64,000 nucleotides of DNA from positions 17,742 to 81,741 of the forward strand of contig JAFRDE010000012.1 of the NCBI GenBank assembly GCA_017403985.1, given 5' to 3'. Position numbers and translations under genes: made by a program. This document shows positions 42,659 to 50,870 of the stretch, piece after piece. Position 1 is the stretch's first letter; every line of letters begins with the position of its first letter. This DNA is from Ruminococcus sp. (GTDB lineage: Bacteria > Bacillota > Clostridia > Oscillospirales > Acutalibacteraceae). A model generated the notes under the pieces. The model was given only the letters and a program-made list of their open reading frames with translations. It was not told the origin of the DNA and made no database searches.

Positions 42659-45330
42659 CTCAACCCCTCCTTACTCTGCAGATCATTGATCATATCCTGA
42701 AAGCCGCTCAAAAGCATTGAGAAATTGACGTCCTCAATATTTTTCAGCTCGTTTTTATATTCAGGCTGATTTTTGATTTGATTTACAGCATATTCGATAC
42801 CGATTCCGGTGTTTACCGTTGCCCTTAATTCCTTCAGCATTGCGAAATTCTTTCTCTCTAAAGCTTCTATTGCTCCGATTTCGCTGCTGTTGGACGGATC
42901 AAGCACGGTGATCATATATGTTATCCTGTTATTCAGGATATTAAGCGGAGCGTTTAACGCTTTCTTTTTATGATCAGCCGCGTCAATGCATCCCTTCTTA
43001 ACAGGCAATTTGGGATTGATCGTTTCTATGTACATTTTTTGATGAGCTTTCGTCAATACAAAAACTGTTTCTATCGTTTTCAGCATTTCAGCCTTATTAA
43101 CGCAATAGGTGTGTGTTCTCCATGTGCCGAAGTGTTCAAGCTTTTCGGCAAACGATTTTGTGATTTCCTTGAAAACCTCGTTAAGCGCATCTTGATTTCC
43201 TTTAACATCGTCAACCAACGTCTGGGTCAATTCATCAAGCGTATCCTGTGAACCGATATTGGCCTCGATATCATTCAGGCATACAAGAACATAGTTCCTG
43301 AACTGATCGTTGATTTGTTCGAGGAATTTGACGGAGTTCTCATAAATCAGCTCTGTCTGCTCATCGCTCTTTGAATTTTCTTCTATTTTCTCACGGAGTT
43401 TCTTTTTAGTTAATTCAATTGTCTTAGTAATCTCTTTGTCGATCTTATCAAACTCTTCGGTTAAAGACTCGATAATATCAGCGTCGATTTCGCTGTATTT
43501 TTCACGTATTTCGTTAACCACTCTTTTGAGGAATGTTGTATATTTCGAGAACGGCTTGGCAAACTGGAAGTTTTTGATTCTGTTGTTCAGTTTGACCCAA
43601 TTTGAATAATTAGGGTTTACATATTCTTTATACTCTCTGCCCTTTTTCTTCTTTAGGTAATAAAGTACAACATTGCCGTTGATATTCTTTTCAAGGTTGC
43701 TTTTCGCGGCTTTATAGCTTTTTTCCCTAAGCTCTTTGATTTCGTCATTTAAGCCTGAGATCAATTCATCGTCAGCTTCTTGAAATCGGCCGTCGCCAAA
43801 ATTCTCGAATGCCTTATCGATTTTTTGGTTTGCATTTGTAACAAAATTTGTAAGTATCTGATTGAGAAGATTTTCCAACGCTGATTTTATTATAACATTG
43901 GTTTCCGAGACGTTTCCGCTTGTAGCGCTGTATAAGTCAATCAGTGACTTTAATTCGTCTGCCGCCTCTTCTACAAGCATATACAGGCTCCTGACAAACT
44001 CCAGCGTATTTGTAACAACCGAATTATCGGCATAATCGTTGAGCGCCTTAAGGAAAGGTTCGCCAGGATAATCCTCGTTATTGAACTCCAGTACATCATC
44101 AATGTCCTGAGTAACCACGATTTTTCCGTTTCTGATTCTCATACATTGATTCGCGGTAAATGTATTGGGCGAATCAATAATGCCATTGTCAACATACCGC
44201 TTTTCGCCGTATGTCAGCGCGGATATCGGATAAATCTTGGGCTCAAGATTAAACTTCTTTAAACTTACCTCTGCAGTGCCGACGGATACCTTAATTTGCG
44301 TGGGATCTAATCCGTCAACCTTGTTAAGCGCAACTACAACTCTATCCTGCTTGGATTTTAAATCACGGATAGCTTCCGTGTTAAGCATTTGAGCAACCGC
44401 GTCCAAACCGGCGGCATCAACCTCTTTCTTGAAGATGTATAGCATAGACTGAACTTCTTCAAGAGCCATCTCGGTTATATCCTTATGAGACAAATAACCG
44501 TTTTGCGAGATGTTGTCTGAACCCAATCCGGGTAAATCGTAAAACACAAGACCCTTTTTCAGCAAGGGAGAATCCCAGTATACGGTAACGGTATAGCATT
44601 TTTCGTCGTCCTTAAGTCCGATTGCTCTCAGCAATTCCTGCTGCATCGTTCTAGACTCGATATGAGTTTGTGACAAGACCTCCTCTTCCTCATTGTTTTG
44701 CATATATGCGCACATTGCAGTCAGAAGAAGCATCGCTACGTGTTTCGGATCATTCTCGTTAAGGGTCAGATCCGCCGCTGTAATTTTACGTTCGCTGTTT
44801 TCGTATTCCTTCATCGGACGCTTTGTAAAATATGTTACATTTCCCAAAGCCAAGACCTCGCGGCAAATCGCGAAGTAATCGACAAGCTTTTTAAACAATC
44901 CTTCTTTCAACGAGCCTTTCGAACAAGGGACGGAGAAAGATCTGATATCCTTTAACTTGTTTTTTCCGTTATTTTCTATAACCTCCTGCACGGTCACTTC
45001 AATTTTTATCTCTCCACCGTATCTGATAACTGTGGGAACGCATGTGGTTGCAATATCGCAAAACGGAAGCAGGGGATATTCCAAAACAAAAGCATTAGTA
45101 ACAGATGACTTTCCCGCCGACTGGCCTGCCGCTACTGCGATACGATACTCAAGGGTCTGTAGCCTTCTGTATTTTTCAAAGGTTCTTTTGTATAAAACCG
45201 GCGCATAAGTGCTAAGTAGCGCTCTCATATCATCGGTTTCAAAGAAAGCCATTATCTCTTTGCTGTTTTTGAGCACCTGCTCTCTTAACTCACCGGGAGT
45301 AATAGGTTTTGTAATTATGTTATCTCTCAT
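42655..45330 (-). CDS. Dynamin-like large GTPase
   Basis: 891 residues. GTPase motifs: G1 GQSAGKSS (69-76), G3 DLPGLG (265-270), G4 NKVD (336-339). Long helical C-terminal region (~450-800) with coiled-coil character, as in bacterial dynamin-like proteins. No clear membrane segment. Bacterial dynamins act on membranes and some protect against phage. Coupled to HerA downstream and to the 312-residue protein upstream. Confidence 0.87.
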   Translation of the reverse strand: MRDNIITKPITPGELREQVLKNSKEIMAFFETDDMRALLSTYAPVLYKRTFEKYRRLQTLEYRIAVAAGQSAGKSSVTNAFVLEYPLLPFCDIATTCVPTVIRYGGEIKIEVTVQEVIENNGKNKLKDIRSFSVPCSKGSLKEGLFKKLVDYFAICREVLALGNVTYFTKRPMKEYENSERKITAADLTLNENDPKHVAMLLLTAMCAYMQNNEEEEVLSQTHIESRTMQQELLRAIGLKDDEKCYTVTVYWDSPLLKKGLVFYDLPGLGSDNISQNGYLSHKDITEMALEEVQSMLYIFKKEVDAAGLDAVAQMLNTEAIRDLKSKQDRVVVALNKVDGLDPTQIKVSVGTAEVSLKKFNLEPKIYPISALTYGEKRYVDNGIIDSPNTFTANQCMRIRNGKIVVTQDIDDVLEFNNEDYPGEPFLKALNDYADNSVVTNTLEFVRSLYMLVEEAADELKSLIDLYSATSGNVSETNVIIKSALENLLNQILTNFVTNANQKIDKAFENFGDGRFQEADDELISGLNDEIKELREKSYKAAKSNLEKNINGNVVLYYLKKKKGREYKEYVNPNYSNWVKLNNRIKNFQFAKPFSKYTTFLKRVVNEIREKYSEIDADIIESLTEEFDKIDKEITKTIELTKKKLREKIEENSKSDEQTELIYENSVKFLEQINDQFRNYVLVCLNDIEANIGSQDTLDELTQTLVDDVKGNQDALNEVFKEITKSFAEKLEHFGTWRTHTYCVNKAEMLKTIETVFVLTKAHQKMYIETINPKLPVKKGCIDAADHKKKALNAPLNILNNRITYMITVLDPSNSSEIGAIEALERKNFAMLKELRATVNTGIGIEYAVNQIKNQPEYKNELKNIEDVNFSMLLSGFQDMINDLQSKEGLS

Positions 45331-45344
45331 TTATAATCCCTCCG

Positions 45345-46283
45345 TCATTTTAATATTTCATCCGCAATGCAGACCTCTTCCAAAAATCGGCAAATGTTTT
45401 CCGAAGTATACTGCTCCGCGCCGCAGGGTAACCCATATTTATCCCACATTGCAAATTCACGGTTCAGGCGAAGCTCATCTGCGGAAGAAGCGGATGAACT
45501 TAACGCGCGAAACAGAAGCTCATATTTCATACTGCACATATAAAATTCCTTGAACGAAACGGGAAGATCCCAGTTGTTTTCATTCAAAACACGGATAACA
45601 GCCTCCTTTTCGCGCTGAGAGTGAATCGCTTTTATCGGCGCGCAATCGATCTTATTATAAATCAAAGTCAGCTTGTACCTTGCTCCGTCAACAACCGGAA
45701 CGGCAAAGTCTTTGGGTTCGGCTCCGATAATGACGATCCGGCGCGCATATTCCTTTTTCTGCGGCAAGTCTTTTAAATCGCAAACCTCAAAGTGGTATTC
45801 CGGATTAAGCTCCGCCAACACATCTGCAGTGGTTTTTCTTCCGACATGCTTACGTGCGGAAGTGATTAACACGATATTGCTTTGCAGCCACCTCAGCTTT
45901 TCAATTTCATCCGGAATCTGCGACGCGATATTTTGAACGTCGTCACAAATAACCGTCAGGTCTTTTTTTGTATTGGCAAGCTTCTGTCTGAACGAGGAAA
46001 CTGCGATCTCTCTGACTTTTTTGCCCGAATTTTCCGTATCGACAATCAAAATCAGCCACTGTTCAACATCTTTTGCGTTTCTGATCATATCGCACTGGCG
46101 CTTAAGCGCGATATCGCTGATACTCGACACATAGATACCCATATTGCTTTTGGGAGGAACCAGCTCGCCCAGCTCCTGCCCGATTTGCTGCTCACAAATC
46201 GAAAAACTGTTTTCTTTGAGAACCTTTTTTATCGGCTCAATGTCAATGAAAGTACAGTTGTGGTCAATTATCGCAAAACCCAT
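45345..46283 (-). CDS. Hypothetical protein of the dynamin-HerA operon
   Basis: 312 residues from ATG 46281-46283 (MGFAIIDHNC), eight bases after GAGG; a TTG two codons earlier is less likely. Alternating beta-strand/helix pattern (IVDTENSGK, VLITSARKHVGRKT, RRIVIIGAEP) suggests a Rossmann- or P-loop-like fold, but no firm motif is visible. The start falls at the stop of the gene upstream. Confidence 0.65.
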   Translation of the reverse strand: MGFAIIDHNCTFIDIEPIKKVLKENSFSICEQQIGQELGELVPPKSNMGIYVSSISDIALKRQCDMIRNAKDVEQWLILIVDTENSGKKVREIAVSSFRQKLANTKKDLTVICDDVQNIASQIPDEIEKLRWLQSNIVLITSARKHVGRKTTADVLAELNPEYHFEVCDLKDLPQKKEYARRIVIIGAEPKDFAVPVVDGARYKLTLIYNKIDCAPIKAIHSQREKEAVIRVLNENNWDLPVSFKEFYMCSMKYELLFRALSSSASSADELRLNREFAMWDKYGLPCGAEQYTSENICRFLEEVCIADEILK

Positions 46284-46285
46284 TA

Positions 46286-47035
46286 TCAATCCCTCACTTT
46301 ACTCAATATATCGTCAAACATTGTTTGCATCCATTTTTTCAGGGAATCTGCATTTATTTCTGCGCTCTCCTTTATTGAGGATATACAAATGCTCTTGATG
46401 ATCTGGGTTTGATCGACCTGTTTTTGGGCAGAGCCTGTCCGTTCATTGCTCCGATTATCTTTACCCGAATAACCCCTGACGTATTTCACGCCCTCGTAAA
46501 CTAAGCCTCCTGCACCAACTCCGATCAATACTACTTTAGCCACAGGCGGCAGCGGAGCAGCAGCTCCGCATATAATTACCGCGGCGCTTCCGCCGGATAC
46601 CGCCCAATCAGACGCGGATGGCTTATAGCCGCTTCTGCGTTGCCTGGCGCCCGTGCCTGCCGCAGCGGACTGTGACTTTGGCGGTACGGCCGAAAAGTCA
46701 AAATCAGCCTGCAGCGGAATCAGCTCAGGCCTGTCCACTTCACCCTCGGCTAAATACCAATATGACATCGCAACCGATTCGTTTTCCTCTCCGGCGCTTT
46801 TCATTGAAGCAATCATTTGTTCTCGCATTTTGCTCTGCAGCGTTTTCAGATAGTCCAAGAAAAATACTTGCTCCTCCTTGGCAACTATCCCTTTCATAAG
46901 CGATGTATCGTAGTATTCGGCAATCTTTTGAAATACTGCGTTCGCGTATCCCATTTTAAATGACTTATCAATATAATCCGACAATTCGGTTTTAGCAGTC
47001 TCAAACTCATTGATCAGTAAGCTTTTATCCATCAT
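46286..47035 (-). CDS. Hypothetical membrane protein of the dynamin-HerA operon
   Basis: 249 residues: a helical N-terminal half (~1-100), a basic/proline linker, then one or two hydrophobic segments (~140-185, AAVIICGAAAPLPPVAKVVLIGVGAGGL) and a polar C-terminus. Probably membrane-anchored, a possible target or partner for the dynamin-like GTPase. GGAGG precedes the ATG. Confidence 0.7.
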   Translation of the reverse strand: MMDKSLLINEFETAKTELSDYIDKSFKMGYANAVFQKIAEYYDTSLMKGIVAKEEQVFFLDYLKTLQSKMREQMIASMKSAGEENESVAMSYWYLAEGEVDRPELIPLQADFDFSAVPPKSQSAAAGTGARQRRSGYKPSASDWAVSGGSAAVIICGAAAPLPPVAKVVLIGVGAGGLVYEGVKYVRGYSGKDNRSNERTGSAQKQVDQTQIIKSICISSIKESAEINADSLKKWMQTMFDDILSKVRD

Positions 47036-47047
47036 ATGTTCCTCCTT

Positions 47048-48160
47048 TTATGATAAACGCTGATATCCGAGTTCCTCGGGTACTGTAATAAGCTTTGTAA
47101 GCGATCCAAACGAAATATCCGCCGCGCCTTTAGATGCAGTTTCGGTATCATAAAGATACATTGTATTGTCAGAGTCGGCGTCTATCTCCGTTGAGGTCAA
47201 GATTTTCTTAAAATAATCTGTCTGCATATGAGCGTAAGTTTCCATTGGTCCGCTGATATAATCAATATAATCGCTTCTGTTCTTGGACTTGTTAAATTCG
47301 ACCGGATTATCAGTAATGGATGACATAATATCCTCACGCCACTCCTTTTGCATTTCGGCATATGTAAAAGTGGTTCCGCCTTCACACACCGACTGCTGCT
47401 GCATTGCATGAATCACCTCATGATAGAGCGTACTAATTGCGTCGTGAAAGTTATAATTCGGATCCAAAAGATGATTTTCGTTAAAGGATATTATGATCGG
47501 CATATCCTGATAAATTTTTCCGTCCTCTGTCGCATTTACAAAAATATTAACCGCCGCATTGGTTTCCTCTCCGGGCCTGTCTCCGAAATCCCTTGGAAGC
47601 ACAATTCCCGAGTCAATAGCTTCTTGGGGTATGCACGCCTCTTCGGCAATGATCTCAAACGCTTTGTTGAGCATATCCACCCTATCCTCAAACGAGCCTT
47701 CCGCCCATTTTTCAGCAGAAAAAGTTTCGCTATCTTCAACTATACGCAGAGCGACATCCGCAGGAAGCTTTGCGGGATGCCTTTCTATCTTTAGCATTTC
47801 ATTTTCAGCCTCTGATTTAGCAAGGGCGTTAACAAGTTCGCCTGAATTATTATAATTCCCAAGCTCACCCGCCCAAGGAAATTCTTTTTCGATATTGCCC
47901 TTAAATGAGATTTCACTGTTCTTAAAGAAGTTTTTCTCGGAAATATCCTTTGTTTCATTTAAAATCAGTTTTGCTTTTGCCTCGTCAATAAGGTGCGGAA
48001 GGAATTTTTCTCCTGCAAGGGCAAGTTTACAAAGTCCGCCGGACATACGGCTGAATCCCAAATCAGAAGATCTTAGAATGGTTTTTTCGCCTTCTTTCGC
48101 CAATTGTTCAATTGCCTTTTTTTCTATAGCTTTTAATGCTATTTTTTCTAAAGCTACCAT
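47048..48160 (-). CDS. HExxH zinc metallopeptidase-like protein, first gene of the dynamin-HerA operon
   Basis: 370 residues with HEVIH at 247-251 (LYHEVIHAMQQ), a gluzincin-type zinc site. The first ~130 residues are helical and charged. A conserved glutamate downstream is plausible (EDIMSSITDNP or PMETYAHMQ region) but not certain. AGGAGG lies upstream. Expected to be a protease; a suicide-type effector activated by infection is one possibility. No signal peptide, so cytoplasmic. Confidence 0.8.
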   Translation of the reverse strand: MVALEKIALKAIEKKAIEQLAKEGEKTILRSSDLGFSRMSGGLCKLALAGEKFLPHLIDEAKAKLILNETKDISEKNFFKNSEISFKGNIEKEFPWAGELGNYNNSGELVNALAKSEAENEMLKIERHPAKLPADVALRIVEDSETFSAEKWAEGSFEDRVDMLNKAFEIIAEEACIPQEAIDSGIVLPRDFGDRPGEETNAAVNIFVNATEDGKIYQDMPIIISFNENHLLDPNYNFHDAISTLYHEVIHAMQQQSVCEGGTTFTYAEMQKEWREDIMSSITDNPVEFNKSKNRSDYIDYISGPMETYAHMQTDYFKKILTSTEIDADSDNTMYLYDTETASKGAADISFGSLTKLITVPEELGYQRLS

Positions 48161-48202
48161 ATTCTCTCCTCCTAAAAAATTAGTTTTTTTGATTATGACA
48201 TA

Positions 48203-48246
48203 ATTTTATCTTATCTTACATTTTTTGACAAGGTACACGCTGTACC
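48203..48246 (-). promoter_or_regulatory. Promoter and palindromic operator of the dynamin-HerA operon
   Basis: TTGTCA (48226-48231), 17-bp spacer and TAAAAT (48203-48208); directly upstream of the -35 is GGTACA-GCG-TGTACC (48232-48246), a perfect inverted repeat. The regulator gene ends next to it, so repressor control is likely. Confidence 0.8.
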
Positions 48247-48247
48247 T

Positions 48248-48718
48248 TTATTTATAGAATTTAATCGCTTCGTTTTTGCAGTTATTATCAAGGAGAAGAA
48301 TGTAGGTTTGATTTATTGTGAGTCCGTTATTCAGTGCGAAATAGTAAATCAATTCGCTTAATACCGAAGTATTGAGCGAATAGCCTGCAGCACTCATAAA
48401 TATACTAATAAAATCCCCATGAATATTTGTCAGCAAGCCGAACTTTATCCAAAGCTCCTTTGAAGGGAAGCGTGTTCCGCTCTTGATCTTTTTTATTGTT
48501 TCCGTACTGACGCCGCACTTCTCCGCAGTATGTTCAATACCTCCGACAAGGCTGATAACCTCTTCGACGACTTTTGAGGTGATCAGTTCCCTGCGGGAAA
48601 CATATCGCTTTCCTTTTGCGTTAATGTAGCTGTTCAAATCAGCCAGCGAGTCGATCTTCATAACAAGAAGTTCTGCGCTTGCAATGTTCACCAGCAAATT
48701 TACTAAATTTTGATTCAT
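48248..48718 (-). CDS. Putative HTH regulator of the dynamin-HerA operon
   Basis: 156 residues; AAAGGAA before ATG. GGIEHTAEKCGVSTETIKKIKSGTRFP is a helix-turn-helix in the middle (~60-90), with helical regions on both sides. It lies just upstream of the palindromic operator on the same strand. Binding to that operator is inference. Confidence 0.75.
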   Translation of the reverse strand: MNQNLVNLLVNIASAELLVMKIDSLADLNSYINAKGKRYVSRRELITSKVVEEVISLVGGIEHTAEKCGVSTETIKKIKSGTRFPSKELWIKFGLLTNIHGDFISIFMSAAGYSLNTSVLSELIYYFALNNGLTINQTYILLLDNNCKNEAIKFYK

Positions 48719-48793
48719 AGCTTCCTTTAACCCCTATTTATTTACAACTCAACTGCAATTGCAAATGAATAATTTTGCTATTATTTACTAAAT

Positions 48794-48822
48794 ATTTTAT
48801 CATATTTTGTCGAAAGTTTCAA
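48794..48822 (-). promoter_or_regulatory. Promoter of the HTH regulator gene
   Basis: TTGAAA (48817-48822), 17-bp spacer, TAAAAT (48794-48799), minus strand. The rest of 48719-49018 is AT-rich without a convincing gene. Confidence 0.7.
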
Positions 48823-49018
48823 CACGTTTAAATATATTTCGTATATATAATCGAATCAACTATTCAACCGCTAACGTAAAATCAGAATACCATACTTCAA
48901 TAATCAAAAAAACCACCCTGATCTTATAAACCTCGGCGACCGCAATGATTTGAGTATTTTCTTTATCTACCAGACTGATAGTTGGAACTATGAGCAGCGA
49001 AAGACCTAACGCGCCCTG

Positions 49019-49108
49019 TTTCGCCCCGTGTCGCGCGAAAGAAAAAAATCGGGTAAGTACCCGACCTCGCCAAGCAAAGCCCACACATCCGATTTGTCGC
49101 GGTTTGTG
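49019..49108. repeat. 90-bp direct repeat, copy 1
   Basis: Begins TTTCGCCCCGTGTCGCG and ends CCGATTTGTCGCGGTTTGTG; same length and order as 49888-49977 with the ends well conserved and the middle less so. The two copies flank the HepT/MntA module. Confidence 0.85.
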
Positions 49109-49116
49109 GGCAGAAA

Positions 49117-49148
49117 AACGGCAGGCGCACCAATTGGTGCGTCTGCCG
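49117..49148 (-). terminator. Terminator downstream of hepT-like gene
   Basis: CGGCAGACGCACC/AATT-GGTGCGCCTGCCG followed by TTTTTCTG on the minus strand. Confidence 0.75.
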
Positions 49149-49153
49149 AAAAT

Positions 49154-49489
49154 TTAGACTAAGTTTTTTATGCTATTTATTAAATCGTCCATTTCTTCAA
49201 ATACGACTTCTACGATGATTGACCAGTTAATTCCATCATAATCGTGAACCAATCTGTGGCGTAAACCTGAGACTACGCTCCACGGAATATCGGGGTGTGC
49301 TTTTTTGAATTCGGGATTGAGCATATACACCTGCTCGCCGATATTATACAGTGGCGTTGTAACCGCCCATTGAGAGAACTCATCGTTCAAAAGCAATTCT
49401 CTTGTAATGTGATGTTCGTCCACTTGCTTTTGAATAGAAGTCCACGTATTTACAATCTTTTTGATGCGTTCTTTATCGGAAATCTTCAT
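49154..49489 (-). CDS. hepT: HepT-like HEPN toxin (DUF86)
   Basis: 111 residues. The HEPN ribonuclease motif R-x4-H is present as RHRLVHDYDG (~86-95). HepT is the RNase or otherwise toxic partner of MntA-type nucleotidyltransferases, which neutralise it by AMPylation. Its ATG overlaps the mntA stop (ATGA). Some HEPN toxins cut tRNA or mRNA, which is interesting next to RNA-repair genes. Confidence 0.88.
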   Translation of the reverse strand: MKISDKERIKKIVNTWTSIQKQVDEHHITRELLLNDEFSQWAVTTPLYNIGEQVYMLNPEFKKAHPDIPWSVVSGLRHRLVHDYDGINWSIIVEVVFEEMDDLINSIKNLV

Positions 49490-49776
49490 GCGATTTTAAC
49501 TCCTTCTTTCATAAGGTTATCATAAAAAGGAGTGTCCTTGTTGACTTCGCTGATTTCAAATACATCCGCGTTTTTGCCAAGCGCTTCACGCAATTCCTCT
49601 GCAAAGGCAAAGATATTTGATTTCTTAAAATTCTCTCCGCCGAAAACGACAACATCAATATCGGAATCGGGAGTTTCCTCGCCACGAGCATATGAACCGA
49701 AAAGGAGAGCGTATTCGGCATTATAGCGAACAAGCAAATATTTAATTGTTTTTTCGATATCTAATCTTGTAGGCAA
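49486..49776 (-). CDS. mntA: MntA-like nucleotidyltransferase antitoxin
   Basis: 96 residues beginning at TTG 49774-49776 with AAGGAG upstream. The minimal nucleotidyltransferase signature GSYARGEETPDSDIDVVVF (GSxxRG ... DxD) is complete. It is first in the two-gene operon with hepT. Autorepression is plausible because the promoter spacer is palindromic. Confidence 0.9.
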   Translation of the reverse strand: MPTRLDIEKTIKYLLVRYNAEYALLFGSYARGEETPDSDIDVVVFGGENFKKSNIFAFAEELREALGKNADVFEISEVNKDTPFYDNLMKEGVKIA

Positions 49777-49830
49777 AACAGCAGCTCCTTTCCGTTAGTA
49801 TTTGAATTTCAAATTATTATATCTGTTTTC

Positions 49831-49859
49831 ATTATAATAATTCCATATTGGAATGTCAA
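49831..49859 (-). promoter_or_regulatory. Consensus promoter with palindromic operator of mntA-hepT
   Basis: TTGACA (49854-49859), 17-bp spacer, TATAAT (49831-49836); the spacer is the palindrome TTCCA-ATA-TGGAA (49841-49853). Confidence 0.88.
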
Positions 49860-49887
49860 GTAAACGCACGGCATATAACCAAATTGT

Positions 49888-49977
49888 TTTCGCCCCGTGT
49901 CGCGAGAAATAAAAAACCGAGAACTGTACCTGACCTAACCAAACAAAGCCCACACAGCCGATTTGTCGCGGTTTGTG
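49888..49977. repeat. 90-bp direct repeat, copy 2
   Basis: Second copy of the unit at 49019-49108. The 0.8 kb between the copies holds the mntA-hepT operon. Confidence 0.85.
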
Positions 49978-49998
49978 TGCAACGTTTCATGGAACGAC

Positions 49999-50033
49999 GA
50001 AGGTGCAGCGGAATTGCTCTGCTGCACCTTCGT
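49999..50033. repeat. Hairpin at the end of the polymerase-like operon
   Basis: GAAGGTGCAGC and GCTGCACCTTC are inverse copies around a 12-base loop. There is no long T run on the minus strand, so it may be a weak terminator. Confidence 0.6.
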
Positions 50034-50870
50034 TTATAATAATTGTTTCAGTTTTTCATGGAGTGAATAGCGCGAAACGCCGTTGCTTTGAGGGTCGCGA
50101 ATAATGACAGAATCGAGCTCTTTCGGCAGCCACTTCTTGCTGAAATTGCCGTTGCCAAAGTACGCGTCGATATTTGTTATTGGTAAAACGACCTTGTCTG
50201 TATCATCAGGCTTGTTGACGATATAATACTTTACCAACAGTTCGGCGGATCGGGCGGAGGAAGTCAAAACGTTCTTCTGAATATAATCTTTTATACCGTC
50301 AGGAAGAGAAAAATCGTTATTCTTTAATTTGCCCAATTCCAGTGCATCTGCCAGAATATCATCAAAACGCAATATCCACGAGCCTTTGGTTGACGATGAA
50401 AAAATCGGAACCTGAAATCGGATAACTTTCTTTTCCCATTCCTTGTCAAAGCCCTTTTTCAGCGTATCACATTTTTTGATGGCCGTTTTACTGACGGAAT
50501 CTGGATCACATTTGACAAAATCACAGATGTTGTGAACATGACGGTAAAACCAACCGCAGCCGTCTTTATCAACCAATTCGGGGAAGATATCATAAAGCTC
50601 ACTGAAATTGGTGTTTGCTTTCCAATCGTCTTTCTTTTCTGTCGGTAAGCTGCACCACGCCTGCAACGCACACCTTGTGCGTTCAATATCTGGCGTATCG
50701 GTCGCATACATATAACCTCGCGCAATGTTCGTCAGAACTCTGTGCAGCCCGATTTGTTTTATCAGCATATCAAAGGTGAACCTCCCGAGAAATGACATAT
50801 CACGTTTGCCGTTAGCATTGTACTTCGGGAATTGCGTATATGCCTTGAATTCTTCGATTTCATTCAGCAT
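50034..50870 (-). CDS. Hypothetical partner of the DFDGD polymerase-like protein
   Basis: 278 residues, soluble, start ATG overlapping the end of the polymerase-like gene by about 11 bases. No recognised motif; mixed helical composition, with a C-terminal part ending VSRYSLHEKLKQLL. Translational coupling suggests it works with the 1000-residue protein. Confidence 0.7.
   Translation of the reverse strand: MLNEIEEFKAYTQFPKYNANGKRDMSFLGRFTFDMLIKQIGLHRVLTNIARGYMYATDTPDIERTRCALQAWCSLPTEKKDDWKANTNFSELYDIFPELVDKDGCGWFYRHVHNICDFVKCDPDSVSKTAIKKCDTLKKGFDKEWEKKVIRFQVPIFSSSTKGSWILRFDDILADALELGKLKNNDFSLPDGIKDYIQKNVLTSSARSAELLVKYYIVNKPDDTDKVVLPITNIDAYFGNGNFSKKWLPKELDSVIIRDPQSNGVSRYSLHEKLKQLL

Noticed and set aside
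48860-49084. 74-residue minus-strand frame starting MGFAWRGRVL
   Set aside because: It overlaps the 90-bp direct repeat, lacks a convincing ribosome binding site and has no recognised family.
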